From assembly GCA_947259275.1 (NCBI GenBank), contig CAMYMH010000024.1:1-51501 (forward strand): a stretch of DNA of 51,501 nt. Reading direction: 5' to 3'. The position numbers and the translations under genes are program-made. Positions 9,109 to 18,074 of this stretch are shown here, piece by piece. Within the stretch, counting starts at the first letter, position 1. Each line of letters opens with the position of its first letter. Below the pieces are notes generated by a model, which worked only from the letters and a program-made list of their open reading frames with translations, ran no database searches and was not told where the DNA came from. The stretch is from an uncultured Acidimicrobiaceae bacterium (GTDB lineage Bacteria > Actinomycetota > Acidimicrobiia > Spongiisociales > SHLN01).

Positions 9109-9536
9109 GGCCCCATTTGACCAGGTCAGGCACCATATCGTGTGGCAGGGCCCGGTGACTCACTCCCCCGGAGGGAGGTCCCGACGAAGTCGGGCAGGGG
9201 GCGGACCTGGACTGGCGACGGGGACTCCCTCTCCGCCCCCCGGACCACCTCCCCCTCCGGTGATCTGTCGCGGTTGGTGTGCGACACGTTCGAGGATTCC
9301 TGCTCGCGTTCTTGCTCCTTCCCCTGAGGGGAAGGTGTCCTCGGAGCGCAGCTCCGAGGACGGATCGGGGGAGGGGAACGCTTCGCGTTCCCCTCCGCAG
9401 TTGCTTCGCAACTGCTCTCGCGCGATGGAGTTACGAACTGGCGACGGCCTCCCGTCGGGTCGCCCCTATCGCGAAATACGACACCTCCGGGGAGGCAAGA
9501 GGATCGCCCTCCATCCCAGAGAGCACAGGAACGCGC
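9109..9536. other. Gene-free interval rich in palindromes
   Basis: I find no coding sequence here. The part at 9163-9260 contains CCCCCGGAGGG and other C/G-rich inverted blocks like those of the repeats at 23,701 and 27,151. The part at 9317-9415 is four perfect hairpins in a row. The interval follows the end of uppS on the minus strand and precedes the M16 gene, so it could terminate uppS transcription and hold the M16 promoter. Confidence 0.6.
9317..9415. repeat. Four back-to-back perfect hairpins
   Basis: Stem 1: CCTTCCCC/GGGGAAGG, loop TGA (9317-9335). Stem 2: GTCCTCGGAGC/GCTCCGAGGAC, loop GCA (9337-9361). Stem 3: GGAGGGGAACGC/GCGTTCCCCTCC, loop TTC (9370-9396). Stem 4: GCAGTTGC/GCAACTGC, loop TTC (9397-9415). 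Every loop is three bases and all 39 stem pairs are Watson-Crick. The same style of array occurs at 23,701 and 27,151. Confidence 0.85.
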
Positions 9537-10304
9537 CTAGCTGTCCTTCCCTTGCTTCCCCGGGGCGTCTTCAGCCGACATCACGCCGCCAAACCGTCGA
9601 TGGCGGCCCTGGTATTCGACGAGGCAGTCGATGAGCGCTTCCCGGTCGAAGTCGGGCCAGAGGACGGGAGTGAAGACGAGCTCGGAGTATGCCGACTGCC
9701 AGAGAAGGAAGTTGCTGAGCCGCTGCTCGCCGCTGGTGCGGATGATGAGTTCGGGGTCGGGCATTCCCGGCAGATAAAGACGTTCGGCGATCTCCGCAGC
9801 ACCCACGGAGGAGGCCTCGAGGCTCCCGGCCGCGACCTCCTCGGCAATGGCGCGCGCGGCTTCGGCAATTTCGGCCCGGCCTCCGTAGTTGAACGCGAAC
9901 ACCACATGCATGCCCGTGTTTTGCGCCGAGAGCCGCTCACTCTCCGCCATCCGCTCAACCACTCGCTCCGGCACCCTGGGATCTTCCGAAAGGCCGATGA
10001 AGTGCAGCTGCACGCCCTTTTCGGCGACTGCGTCGCGGTGTCGGACCAGCAAGTTCTCGTTGAAGGCCATGAGGAAATCCACCTCCTCGGCCGACCGGTT
10101 CCAGTTCTCGGTCGAAAAGGCGTACACCGTCAGCCACTCCACCCCCAATTCGAGGCAGTCGTCGATGGTGTCGAATATCGATTGCTCCCCGGCTGCGTGC
10201 CCCACCGTCCGCTCGAAGCCGCGTGCCTCGGCCCAGCGACCGTTCCCGTCCATGATGATCCCGATGTGGCGGGGAATGCGGGTGCGATCCAGCCGCTCAG
10301 ACAT
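9537..10304 (-). CDS. uppS: Undecaprenyl diphosphate synthase
   Basis: A cis-prenyltransferase making the C55 lipid carrier for peptidoglycan and other wall polymers from farnesyl diphosphate and isopentenyl diphosphate. The 255 residues show all family landmarks: HIGIIMDGNGRWA (catalytic Asp19 and the phosphate-binding loop), VYAFSTENW, FNYGGRAEI, and the C-terminal DPELIIRTSGEQRLSNFLLWQ. Its ATG overlaps the last 8 bases of recO, the usual recO-uppS arrangement. The isoprenoid chain length (C50 or C55) cannot be told from sequence. Confidence 0.95.
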   Translation of the reverse strand: MSERLDRTRIPRHIGIIMDGNGRWAEARGFERTVGHAAGEQSIFDTIDDCLELGVEWLTVYAFSTENWNRSAEEVDFLMAFNENLLVRHRDAVAEKGVQLHFIGLSEDPRVPERVVERMAESERLSAQNTGMHVVFAFNYGGRAEIAEAARAIAEEVAAGSLEASSVGAAEIAERLYLPGMPDPELIIRTSGEQRLSNFLLWQSAYSELVFTPVLWPDFDREALIDCLVEYQGRHRRFGGVMSAEDAPGKQGKDS

Positions 10305-10960
10305 CGAGCAGGCTCAGGCTCTCGAGGCGTCGCTCGAGGTGATATTCGACGAACCGCCGGGTCACCCCGATCGCATCCCGGGAAAGCTCGGAGGCAGGCG
10401 GCAGCGTTCCCAGGTCGGCTTCGGTCAGAGCGGCTAGATGGGCGGTGAGACCCGCCCGCAGCTTCACGCCGCGATCCGGACTGCACAGTTCGCAAACCAC
10501 TCCGCCGGATGAGAGGCTGAAGCGCACGAGGTTCTCGGTCGACCCGCATTCGGCACAGGAATCAAGCGAAGGAGCCACCCCGACGACCGCCGCCAGCTTC
10601 AGCAGGAAGTTGCAGCAGCAGAAACTGGCGGTGGGATCCGGCACCCTCCTGGGCGACGGCGTCGATGGCTTCAACCATGGTGCCGGCCGCCAGCACCCGG
10701 TCGAGGTCCAGGCGGATATGGGCGTGGGCCTCTACCACCGACACCTGAGTGATGGTGTCGAGATTGCGCCCCTCATACAGCAGAACGTCGACGTGGGTGA
10801 ACGGCTCCAACCGGCCCCCAAAGCGGCTCTTGGTCTTGCGCACCCCCTTGGCGACCGCCCGGAGCTTGCCATGATTAGGGCTGAGCAGAACCACGACCTT
10901 GTCCGCCTCGCCAAACGGATAGCCCCGTAGCACGATTCCTTGGTCCTGCCGGAGTCCCAT
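10297..10960 (-). pseudogene. recO: recO, disrupted by a frameshift and short deletion
   Basis: RecO loads RecA through the RecFOR pathway. The N-terminal part starts at the ATG at 10960 (MGLRQDQGIVLRGYPFGEADK) and keeps the OB-fold to about VEAIDAVAQEG. It then runs out of frame and stops at 10562. The C-terminal part continues in a different frame (FLLKLAAVVGVAP) to 10297, with the zinc-finger pairs CAEC and CELC intact. Joined, the parts give about 215 residues against a usual 240-250, so roughly 25-40 codons of the central helical domain near 10,620-10,650 are missing as well as the frame. Either the gene is broken or this is an assembly error. uppS follows with an 8-base overlap. Confidence 0.75.
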
Positions 10961-11009
10961 AGTCAGCACGCTACCGGGAAGCTCAGCCAAGCCGTGGGAG
11001 GATGCTCCC

Positions 11010-11252
11010 ATGTTCACAGACGATTACGCCCGCAAACTGAGTGACGCGGCCGGGCAGGCCGTCGCCATCCCGGCGGAAGACTCGATCCTGGACTTCACTC
11101 GCCGGGTGGCTCACAGCAGCGAGCGCAAGCACGCACCGCTTGCCTCCTTCCTGGCCGGTTGGTACGTGGGGGCGCGAGTGGCGGCGGGAGTCGACCCGGC
11201 TGCGGCCTGGGAAGAGGCTGCCCACCTCGGTGACGGGCTACTCGAGGGCTGA
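11010..11252 (+). CDS. DUF6457-type small protein
   Basis: An 80-residue acidic helical protein (MFTDDYARKLSDAAG... FLAGWYVGARVAAGVDP). It resembles the small DUF6457 domain that in many actinobacteria sits beside or is fused to MobA. Here it is convergent with mobA and overlaps it by 15 bases, so a role linked to molybdenum cofactor is likely but unproven. It is divergent from recO, with 49 bases between the starts. Confidence 0.65.
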   Translation: MFTDDYARKLSDAAGQAVAIPAEDSILDFTRRVAHSSERKHAPLASFLAGWYVGARVAAGVDPAAAWEEAAHLGDGLLEG

Positions 11253-11828
11253 CCCGAACCGGGCAAGGCCGTCCTCCAAATCATCAGCGTTATCGACGCT
11301 GAACCAGGAGGCGCCGTCCTCGCCCCACGCCTGCCACTCGTCGGGCAGCACCAAAACGTGCTCCAGCCGGTCGAGCAGAGTCTGGATGGATCCGCCGGCC
11401 TCGAGTTCAATGAGGGTCTCGGCGTGCCAATCGGCCGGGTAGACCGCACACGTGACCTGCCGGACGCCTTCCGCCTGGGGCACGACGGCCCGCCCTTCCG
11501 AGCTGGCGACGAGACGAGCCAGCGTCTCGCGCCGCGCAAATGGCTGGTCGACGGCGACCACGACCACGGCGTCGGCTCCGATTGCCGCGGCTTCGCCGAG
11601 GGCACCGGCCAATCCCGCCAACGGCCCAACCGGCCCCTCGACCGGGTCGGGTAATGGGTCGACGCCGAGCACGGGGTGAGTACGGCCGGCAACCACCACC
11701 CGGTCGGCTACCTCCCCGAGCGCAGCCGAAACCCATGCCACCATGGGACGACCTGCGACCTCCACCAGGGCCTTATCGGCACCCATCCGCCGCGACGATC
11801 CTCCGGCCAGCACCGCACCCAGGATCAT
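11238..11828 (-). CDS. mobA: MobA-like molybdenum cofactor guanylyltransferase
   Basis: A 196-residue nucleotidyltransferase. The N-terminal LAGGSSRRMGADKA is the family GTP/Mg-binding signature. VVVVAVDQPFA supplies the Asp of the second metal motif. MobA joins GMP to molybdopterin to form the guanine dinucleotide cofactor in the cytoplasm. Its 3' end overlaps the convergent DUF6457 gene. Other members of the family transfer different nucleotides to other cofactors, so the exact substrate is inferred from the neighbour. Confidence 0.85.
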   Translation of the reverse strand: MILGAVLAGGSSRRMGADKALVEVAGRPMVAWVSAALGEVADRVVVAGRTHPVLGVDPLPDPVEGPVGPLAGLAGALGEAAAIGADAVVVVAVDQPFARRETLARLVASSEGRAVVPQAEGVRQVTCAVYPADWHAETLIELEAGGSIQTLLDRLEHVLVLPDEWQAWGEDGASWFSVDNADDLEDGLARFGSALE

Positions 11829-11955
11829 GGCGAATCTGCCTGGTCGGGGATACGGGCGATCTCGGACGCAGTTGTTCTGAGTGCCAGCATGGGGGGTGGG
11901 TCGGTTTCATGCAACGTGGAAACTATGGCATAGCCGGGCTGATTCCCGAAGCGCG

Positions 11956-12279
11956 TCAAACGAGGAAGGGCGCGCGCACCTTCGAGACGGAGTCATCGCC
12001 CGACACTCTGATGTGAACGGCGTCGCCGCCGTAACGAAGGGCATTTGAAACGAAATTGCGAAGAATCTGACGCACCCGGTCGGGATCGCCAAGCGCGGCG
12101 GCTGAGTCGCCGGCCAGATCGATGTGGGCTACTTTGCCCTGCTCAAACGCCTCCAGCACTTGAGCGATCTGAGCCCGCAGGTTGATTTGAACCCGGGCGA
12201 CGTGGAGCCTGCCGATGTCGGCTTGGGCGGCCACCAGCACGTCCAATAGGAAGCTCGAGGAGCCCAGGGCCTGGAGCAT
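11956..12279 (-). pseudogene. Histidine kinase remnant
   Basis: A 107-codon frame matching the middle of a sensor kinase: the end of a dimerisation helix (SSFLLDVLVAAQADIGR) and the N-box of the ATPase domain (DPDRVRQILRNFVSNALRYGG). It lacks the phosphorylated His region and the G1/G2 boxes, and ends abruptly in SVSKVRAPFLV. It begins 6 bases after the DUF3179 stop, so DNA seems to have been lost on both sides. The 127 bases from here to mobA hold no gene. Confidence 0.7.
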
Positions 12280-12285
12280 TCCAAA

Positions 12286-13743
12286 TCACCCCGGCGGAGC
12301 CGTCCACACCACCGTGTCGGCGTAGAACTGGCTCCAGGCGAACCAGAACGCCTGGTGTCCCGCCACCTCCATCCCGTCTTCGAATCTCGCCCGGACGCCG
12401 GATCCATCGGCAGTGAGCGAGATGCCGAACAGCTGCACTGGTCTGCCGGCGTCCAGCTCCGCGCGCGCCTCGGCCACCGGAAATGCAATCGCGGTCCCGT
12501 CATCGGTGATGATGCCCAACACCGGCTCCTGGACGGGAAGACGCTCGTCGACGTCGCCGATCGGGAAGATCGGTCCATCGTCGTCCCGGCCCTGGAGTGG
12601 ATCCTCCGCGTAGGTCCGACCGATGCCGCCGTCCTCGGCCACGATGGTCGTATCAGGATGGGCGGCCTTCCACTCACCCCAGGTGGAGGTGACGACCGAG
12701 GCTTGCTCGAGGACGATCCCCTGGTCGTGGAGAGGCCCCGACAGAGCCTCTCCGGTAAAGGTGTCGAACACCGAAAAAGTGTTGAGATCGAACATCACCT
12801 TGTTGGACCGGGTGAGCAGCCCGGAGGTCCGCAGCACCGGAACTTCGACTCCGGCGGGCACCTTGTCGGTGAAATATGCCTGGGCCGATCCGCACAGTGT
12901 GCAATAGGGGATCCCGATTCGGCGGCCTCCCAGGCTGTCGTTCACCATCTCATGGACCTCCATGAGGTTCTTCGGATACGCCCGCGACTCGTCGTTGATG
13001 GTCACGCCAAACACCAGCCGATCGTCGGGGTACCAATCACCACCGGCGGCACCGGTAACGGCGGGGTCGTCGAGAGCCGGGATGCAGCCGCGCTCGCAGG
13101 GATTGGTGTCGCCGAGCGGCCGATCGTCGAGCAGTACACCGCCCCAGCTCAGGAATCGCCAATCGATGGCGGCGCTCTCATCCTCGAAGAACGGTGCCCA
13201 CCGAGGATCGACGAGGGTGAGGAGCTGACCCTTCCAGCGCTGATATCCAGGAACCGCCGGCAGATCCCAGGCGATGAGGTGGTCGGTGACCGACTGCCAC
13301 GTGCTCCGCGCCGCCACCGGGTCGTCGATCACCCGCGCCCCGGTCAGCGTCTCAAACCCGGCAAGAGAGACGTCGGCCGCTTCGATCCCACCAATGAACC
13401 TGAGGAGGTCGGACAGCAGCCACGCCGCCCGGGCGTCGCCGGACTCGCCGACCACCTTCAAGGCGTCGATGTCGATCCTGGTATCGAGGTTCGAAAAGAG
13501 GGTGTCGAGGGCGGCCACCAAGGAAGGGGCCGGTGCGCCTTCCGGCACTGCCGGAGCCGTCGGGAACTCGAAGCCCAGCTGGTTCCTGGCCACCGCGCCG
13601 GTCACAGGCGATATTGCCCGTCCCTCAAACTCGGCGGACACCGAGAGCCCCGGCGTTTGAGGGATGGTGGTGACCGCCGCATCGCCGCCTCCGCAGGCGG
13701 TGGCCGCGAGCACAAGAACGGAGAGAAGGAAGAGATATCGCAC
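12286..13743 (-). CDS. DUF3179 family lipoprotein
   Basis: A 485-residue exported protein. Lipobox LAATAC places lipidated Cys at 17, followed by GGG. The second half is a DUF3179 domain, recognisable by YPKNLMEVHEMVND and the conserved GIPYCTLCGSAQAY with the CxxC pair at 281-284, and by DTFTGEALSGPL further on. The function of DUF3179 is unknown. The CxxC and extracytoplasmic location suggest a metal- or heme-related or redox role (inference). The N-terminal 200 residues have no recognised domain. A truncated kinase gene follows directly. Confidence 0.82.
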   Translation of the reverse strand: MRYLFLLSVLVLAATACGGGDAAVTTIPQTPGLSVSAEFEGRAISPVTGAVARNQLGFEFPTAPAVPEGAPAPSLVAALDTLFSNLDTRIDIDALKVVGESGDARAAWLLSDLLRFIGGIEAADVSLAGFETLTGARVIDDPVAARSTWQSVTDHLIAWDLPAVPGYQRWKGQLLTLVDPRWAPFFEDESAAIDWRFLSWGGVLLDDRPLGDTNPCERGCIPALDDPAVTGAAGGDWYPDDRLVFGVTINDESRAYPKNLMEVHEMVNDSLGGRRIGIPYCTLCGSAQAYFTDKVPAGVEVPVLRTSGLLTRSNKVMFDLNTFSVFDTFTGEALSGPLHDQGIVLEQASVVTSTWGEWKAAHPDTTIVAEDGGIGRTYAEDPLQGRDDDGPIFPIGDVDERLPVQEPVLGIITDDGTAIAFPVAEARAELDAGRPVQLFGISLTADGSGVRARFEDGMEVAGHQAFWFAWSQFYADTVVWTAPPG

Positions 13744-13904
13744 GGGTTCTTAACGCTCATGGGCGCGACTTAGTTCGCGATCCATCACCACCTTCCCGAT
13801 CCCGACCCGCCGAGTTTCTCTCAGGTCACATGCCTTCGCAAAGGCAGATCCCGTTCGACGGGCATCCGGGTTCTACCACCGGTACGATCGCGGGTGGAGA
13901 CCTG

Positions 13905-14423
13905 ATGAAGACCATCGAGTTGCTGCGCCACACGGCCAACGAGGGGGACGCGCTCACTCCAGACGGGATCGCAGCCGCGGTCGAGATCGGGGGCGCTTTG
14001 ACCGGCGGCTACTCCATCGCGGTTTCGTCCGGTGCCCAGCGTGCCACGCAGACCATCGGCTGCCTCCTCGCCGGGCTCGGCGAGGAGGTCCCCGGCGGCG
14101 TCGTGGTCGTCGAAGCGCTCCGTTCGAAGGTGGAAGACCGGTGGCGGGAGGCGTATCGGGCAGCCGGCGCCGGGGATCTCGAGTCATTGCAGGGCGTCGA
14201 CCCCGACCTAGTCGCCGCCGACTCCGAGGCCCTCGCCCAGGGCCTGCGCGCCGCCTTCTCCTTGCTGCCCGAAGGAGGCCGTGCCATCGCCGTCGGCCAC
14301 AGCCCCACCAACGAAGCGGCCGTCTACGGCCTCACGAGGGTGATGATCGAGCCAATGCAGAAGGGCGAGGGCGTATTGATCACCGATGATGCGGGCTCGT
14401 TATCGGTGCAGCGGCCGGGCTAA
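13905..14423 (+). CDS. Histidine phosphatase superfamily protein
   Basis: A 172-residue protein with the phosphoglycerate-mutase-like active site: LLRHTANEG near the N-terminus (His phosphorylated in the family, RHG written here as RHT), SSGAQRATQT as the second Arg motif, and AVGHSPTNE with the second catalytic His. Substrate unknown. A frame extension of 25 codons upstream was rejected because the ATG at 13905 follows a GGTGGAG ribosome site and the fold starts there. Its stop overlaps that of the convergent lldD-like gene by 4 bases. Confidence 0.82.
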   Translation: MKTIELLRHTANEGDALTPDGIAAAVEIGGALTGGYSIAVSSGAQRATQTIGCLLAGLGEEVPGGVVVVEALRSKVEDRWREAYRAAGAGDLESLQGVDPDLVAADSEALAQGLRAAFSLLPEGGRAIAVGHSPTNEAAVYGLTRVMIEPMQKGEGVLITDDAGSLSVQRPG

Positions 14424-15649
14424 TCGGCCGGGCGATCGTCCTTCCGTAGTCGGACCAGGTCTGGAGTGATGTCGGCCACCGAGCCGCAGCCAGCCAGCGC
14501 CAGAACCCGTCGGACTTCATCTCCCAGCAACCCGAGTGCATGCTCGACTCCTCGCTCGCCACCGGCGCCGAGCCCGTAGAGGTAGGCGCGCCCCGCCATG
14601 CAGGCCTGGGCTCCCAGCGCCAGAGCTTTGACGATGTCACTCCCCCGGCGAACGCCGCCGTCACAGATGATTTCGATTTCACCGCCAACCGCGTCGGCAA
14701 CGTCGGGAACCAACTCGACAATCGCCGGCGCACCGTCGAGCTGGCGTCCCCCGTGGTTGGAGAGGACAATCGCGTCGATGCCCTCTTGTGCCGACAACTT
14801 GGCGTCGGCGACCGATTGGATCCCCTTCACGACGACAGGCCCGTCCCAATTGGAGCGCAGAAACTCCACATCCCGCCACGAAAGGTTGGGATCGAACTGC
14901 CGATTGACGTACTCGGCCAGGGCCACCGCGCTGGTGCCGTCTCCCACACTGCGTCCCCGCACGTTGGCAAACGCGATCGGCTCAGAGCGGACGAACGCCC
15001 AGGTCCAGGACGGATGGAGAATGCCATCCACAATCGTGTCGAGACCGATCTTGGGCGGCAGGGTGAACCCGCGGCGGACGTCCCGCTCCCGACGGCCGAG
15101 CACCGGGGCGTCCACTGTGATGCAGAGCGCCTCGTAACCGGCCGCGGCGGCCCGGTCGATCATCTCCTTCACGAGGCCTCGATCTCGCCACACATACACC
15201 TGGAACCACAGCCGCTCCCCCCCGACCGCGGCCACCTCCTCGATCGAGCGGGTCCCGAGGGTGGACAGCGCGTAAGGCAAGCCGGCCCGGGCCGCGGCCC
15301 GGGCTACGGCCAACTCGCCCTGCGGATCGGCGATGCGGCTGAACCCGGTCGGGGCCAGCACGAGTGGGAAGCCGAGCTTCCGGCCCAGCAGAGTCGAGGT
15401 GGTGTCTACCTCACCGACGTCGCGCAATACCCGGGGCCGGAACTCATACCGGCCAAATGCGCTGGCGTTGCGGGCCATTGAGATCTCGTCTTCGGCCCCA
15501 CCATCGATGTAGTCGAACACCCCGCCGGGGAGCCGCCGCTTAGCGATCCGCCGAAGGTCGGCGACGCTGGCGGCCCGGCTCAGCCGACGCTCGACCGGGT
15601 CGAGTTCCAAAGGCCGGAACCGCAGGACTGAACGCAGAGTCTCGAGCAT
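14420..15649 (-). CDS. lldD: FMN-dependent alpha-hydroxy-acid dehydrogenase (L-lactate dehydrogenase-like)
   Basis: A 409-residue TIM-barrel flavoenzyme. Landmarks: GGVFDYIDGGAEDE near residue 42, LAPTGFSRIADPQGE, VYVWRDRGLVKEMI, and the catalytic SNHGGRQLDGAPA (active-site His and substrate Arg), then CDGGVRRGSDIVKALALGA binding FMN phosphate. It oxidises a 2-hydroxy acid, most likely L-lactate, to the 2-keto acid and feeds electrons to the respiratory chain. Related MftD/LldD2 proteins act in other contexts, so the substrate is inferred. It stands alone. Confidence 0.85.
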   Translation of the reverse strand: MLETLRSVLRFRPLELDPVERRLSRAASVADLRRIAKRRLPGGVFDYIDGGAEDEISMARNASAFGRYEFRPRVLRDVGEVDTTSTLLGRKLGFPLVLAPTGFSRIADPQGELAVARAAARAGLPYALSTLGTRSIEEVAAVGGERLWFQVYVWRDRGLVKEMIDRAAAAGYEALCITVDAPVLGRRERDVRRGFTLPPKIGLDTIVDGILHPSWTWAFVRSEPIAFANVRGRSVGDGTSAVALAEYVNRQFDPNLSWRDVEFLRSNWDGPVVVKGIQSVADAKLSAQEGIDAIVLSNHGGRQLDGAPAIVELVPDVADAVGGEIEIICDGGVRRGSDIVKALALGAQACMAGRAYLYGLGAGGERGVEHALGLLGDEVRRVLALAGCGSVADITPDLVRLRKDDRPAD

Positions 15650-16032
15650 GGACTGATAGTAGAGGAAGCCGCCATCCGTCGATCCGTCGATCCGTCGAGG
15701 AAGCTCCGCCCGCGCCGCGCTCAGGTCGAGCTAGTCAAAGCGGCCATCGCCTCAGCGACGCCTGCCGGGTCCGAGTCTCGCTCGGCAACGGGGGCGGACA
15801 TCGCGGCCAACTCAGTGAGCGGCTCGTCGCCTGACCGCGCCTGCCTTGTCTTCCAGGGGACCAAACAGGTCGGCGAGTATGAAGAACAGGTAACGGTCGC
15901 AGGCATTGGAGAGAGCCGATACCGGTCGCACCGCGTCCGGGAAGTCGACGGTTGACGGGTTGGACTTCACGCTCCGCACCGCGCCCAGTGCGAGCACCCT
16001 CGCCCCCGTCTCGCCAGGGGAAAGCCGCCCTC
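15650..16032. other. Gene-poor interval after era
   Basis: Three 8-bp copies of ATCCGTCG (15674-15697) lie behind the lldD start. On the minus strand two short frames overlap (15812-15997, 61 codons from GTG; and 15721-15906). Neither matches a family I know, and the frame changes between the protein-like stretches DRYLFFILADLFGPLED and AERDSDPAGVAEAMAALTS. This may be debris of a gene once following era, but I cannot name it. Confidence 0.4.
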
Positions 16033-16905
16033 CTAGAAACCCAGCCGGTCCAACAGCTGGGGCTGGTCTTGCCAGTCCTTTTCGACTTTGACCCGCAACT
16101 CGAGAAAGACCTGGGTTCCCAACAGTGCCTCAATTTCGGTCCGTGCCTCCTGGCCGACCGTCTTCAGCAACTCGCCACCCTTGCCGATGACTATGCCCTT
16201 TTGAGAGTCTCGCTCGACAATGACCCGGGCGCCGATGTATGTGACCCCGGTATCTCGTTCTTCGATATCCTCGACCGCAACCGTGAGTGAATGGGGCAGC
16301 TCCTGGCGCAGTCGAGCGAGGTACTTCTCCCGTACCAGCTCGGCGATGACAATCCGCTCGGGCTGATCGGTCACCATATCGGCCGGGAAGTAGGGGGGGC
16401 CCTCCGGCATTAGCGCCGTCAGTTCCTCGACGATCAGGTCGATGTTGTCACCGGTGAGCGCGCTCACCGGCACGTAGGCGGCGAAATCCCACTCCCCCGC
16501 CTCGCCGAGTTGGGCCAAGACCTGCTCTTTGTCGCCGAGATCGGTCTTGTTGATGGCAACCACCGTTGCCACCCCCGACTCGGCCAGCCGCTCGGCAATG
16601 AGACGATCGCCCGGGCCGATCGGAGACGTGGCATCGATGACGAACAGAGCGGCGTCGGATTCGGCCAGGGTGCCGTAGACCAGCCGGTTGAGTCGCTCGC
16701 CGAGTGCGTTCTTGGGCTTGTGGAGGCCGGGCGAGTCCACGAGGACGAGCTGGACGTCTGCTCCGTGCACCACCCCTCGAATGGTGTTGCGGGTGGTCTG
16801 GGGGCGGGAGGAGGTGATGGCTACCTTGGTGCCGACCGCGGCGTTGACCAGGGTGGATTTGCCCACGTTTGGACGCCCGACGACGGCAACGAAACCGGAC
16901 TTCAC
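16033..16905 (-). CDS. era: GTPase Era
   Basis: An essential GTPase that binds 16S rRNA near its 3' end and checks 30S assembly. The 290 residues begin VKSGFVAVVGRPNVGKST, with the G1 loop at residues 10-18. They continue through SSRPQTTRNTIRG (G2), DSPGLHKP (G3) and NKTD (G4), to a C-terminal KH domain with GIVIGKGGELLK. The longer frame upstream is inside the neighbouring gene, so the GTG at 16905 is chosen. It shares GTGA with the stop of the CorC-type gene, indicating translational coupling. It is the last gene of the phoH-pgpH-ybeY unit. Confidence 0.95.
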   Translation of the reverse strand: MKSGFVAVVGRPNVGKSTLVNAAVGTKVAITSSRPQTTRNTIRGVVHGADVQLVLVDSPGLHKPKNALGERLNRLVYGTLAESDAALFVIDATSPIGPGDRLIAERLAESGVATVVAINKTDLGDKEQVLAQLGEAGEWDFAAYVPVSALTGDNIDLIVEELTALMPEGPPYFPADMVTDQPERIVIAELVREKYLARLRQELPHSLTVAVEDIEERDTGVTYIGARVIVERDSQKGIVIGKGGELLKTVGQEARTEIEALLGTQVFLELRVKVEKDWQDQPQLLDRLGF

Positions 16906-18074
16906 GTCCGCCGGCAGAGGACGCGTGCAACCCGGCGACCCTGCACCCGGTCGGCCGTGAACAGCACCCCGTCGTGCTCGAATTGCTCGCCCTCCTTCGG
17001 CACCCGGCCGGCCAGCGCCAGTACCAGACCGCCGACGGTGTCCCATTCCTCATCGGGGAATTCAACGTCGAACAGGTCACCGAGGTCGTCAACCGGAAGC
17101 CGGGCATCCACCAGGAAGCCGCCCTCGACCGCGGTTATCAGTTCCTCGGCCTCATCGAACTCATCGGCAATCTCGCCGACCAGTTCCTCGATGATGTCTT
17201 CGATGGTTACCAGGCCCGCAGTTCCCCCGAACTCGTCGACCACGATGGCCATGTGCACCTGGTTGGCTTGCATCTCGCGCAGCAACTCGGAGATCCGCTT
17301 GGTCTCGGGTACGTAGTAGCCGGGCCGCATCAACTCGCCCACCGCCTTGGCCGCCACACCCGAGTCCATGAGAGCGAGCAGGTCGCGGGCGTAGAGAATG
17401 CCGACGATATCGTCCGGGCCGGAGCGGGTGACCGGGATGCGCGATACCCCCTCCGCCAGGCTCACATCGACTGCCTCATCGCTCGAGGCCGCCTCGCGGA
17501 TCGAGGTCATGTCGGTACGGGGCACCATGATCTCCCGAACCACCGCGTCGGAAAACTCGAGCACGGACGAGATGAGCTCACGCTCGGCTTCCTCCTGCGC
17601 GGCCTCATCATCGTCAGATGCGGCGTCCTCTTCCTCCTCATCCTCGGTGACCAGGTCGACGGCTCGGCTTCCCAGCCGCACCGAGCCGGCCAGCAGGGTG
17701 GAGAACCGGTAGGCGAGCAGCCGCGGGTGGCTCCGGCCCCAGCTGCGGGGCAGCAGGTCGCCGATCAAAACGAGGGCGAGCCCGAGCGCGGCGAGACCGG
17801 CGAGAAGAGCCAGCCCGCTCAGCTGCTGGGTGAGCGCCCAGGCGGCGGGAACCGCGGCCGCCACCAGCAGCACCGTCGTGACCGTGCCGAGGGCGGGCTG
17901 GATCATCGTTCGATCCTCCAGCACGTCGGCGACGCGAGATGCCCGAGCATCGCCCTCGGCGGCGTCGTGAAGGGCGTCGGCTCGGGAGGTGCGCACCACC
18001 GACGCGCCCGCAGCCCGGATGATGGCACCCAATCCAAGGAGTAACAGCGAGAAGAGCAGGGCAGAAAGCCTCAC
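16902..18074 (-). CDS. CorC/HlyC-type CBS-domain membrane protein
   Basis: A 390-residue protein. Residues 1-150 contain hydrophobic segments (LSALLFSLLLLGLGAII, VTTVLLVAAAVPAAWAL, LALLAGLAALGLALVLIGDL) as in a shortened DUF21/CNNM region. An acidic linker (EDEEEEDAASDDDEAAQEE) follows, then two CBS domains (from VPRTDMTSI to VDEFGGTAGLVTIEDIIEEL) and a CorC_HlyC domain at the C-terminus. The family is linked to Mg/Co efflux, but the role here is inferred. Its GTG start overlaps the ybeY stop (GTGA), and its own stop overlaps era in the same way. Confidence 0.88.
   Translation of the reverse strand: MRLSALLFSLLLLGLGAIIRAAGASVVRTSRADALHDAAEGDARASRVADVLEDRTMIQPALGTVTTVLLVAAAVPAAWALTQQLSGLALLAGLAALGLALVLIGDLLPRSWGRSHPRLLAYRFSTLLAGSVRLGSRAVDLVTEDEEEEDAASDDDEAAQEEAERELISSVLEFSDAVVREIMVPRTDMTSIREAASSDEAVDVSLAEGVSRIPVTRSGPDDIVGILYARDLLALMDSGVAAKAVGELMRPGYYVPETKRISELLREMQANQVHMAIVVDEFGGTAGLVTIEDIIEELVGEIADEFDEAEELITAVEGGFLVDARLPVDDLGDLFDVEFPDEEWDTVGGLVLALAGRVPKEGEQFEHDGVLFTADRVQGRRVARVLCRRT

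Noticed and set aside
9109..9536. CRISPR-like array
   Set aside because: The units are different hairpins, not one repeat with regular spacers.
15721..16032. cdd (cytidine deaminase), often next to era
   Set aside because: No HAE or PCxxC zinc motif in any frame.
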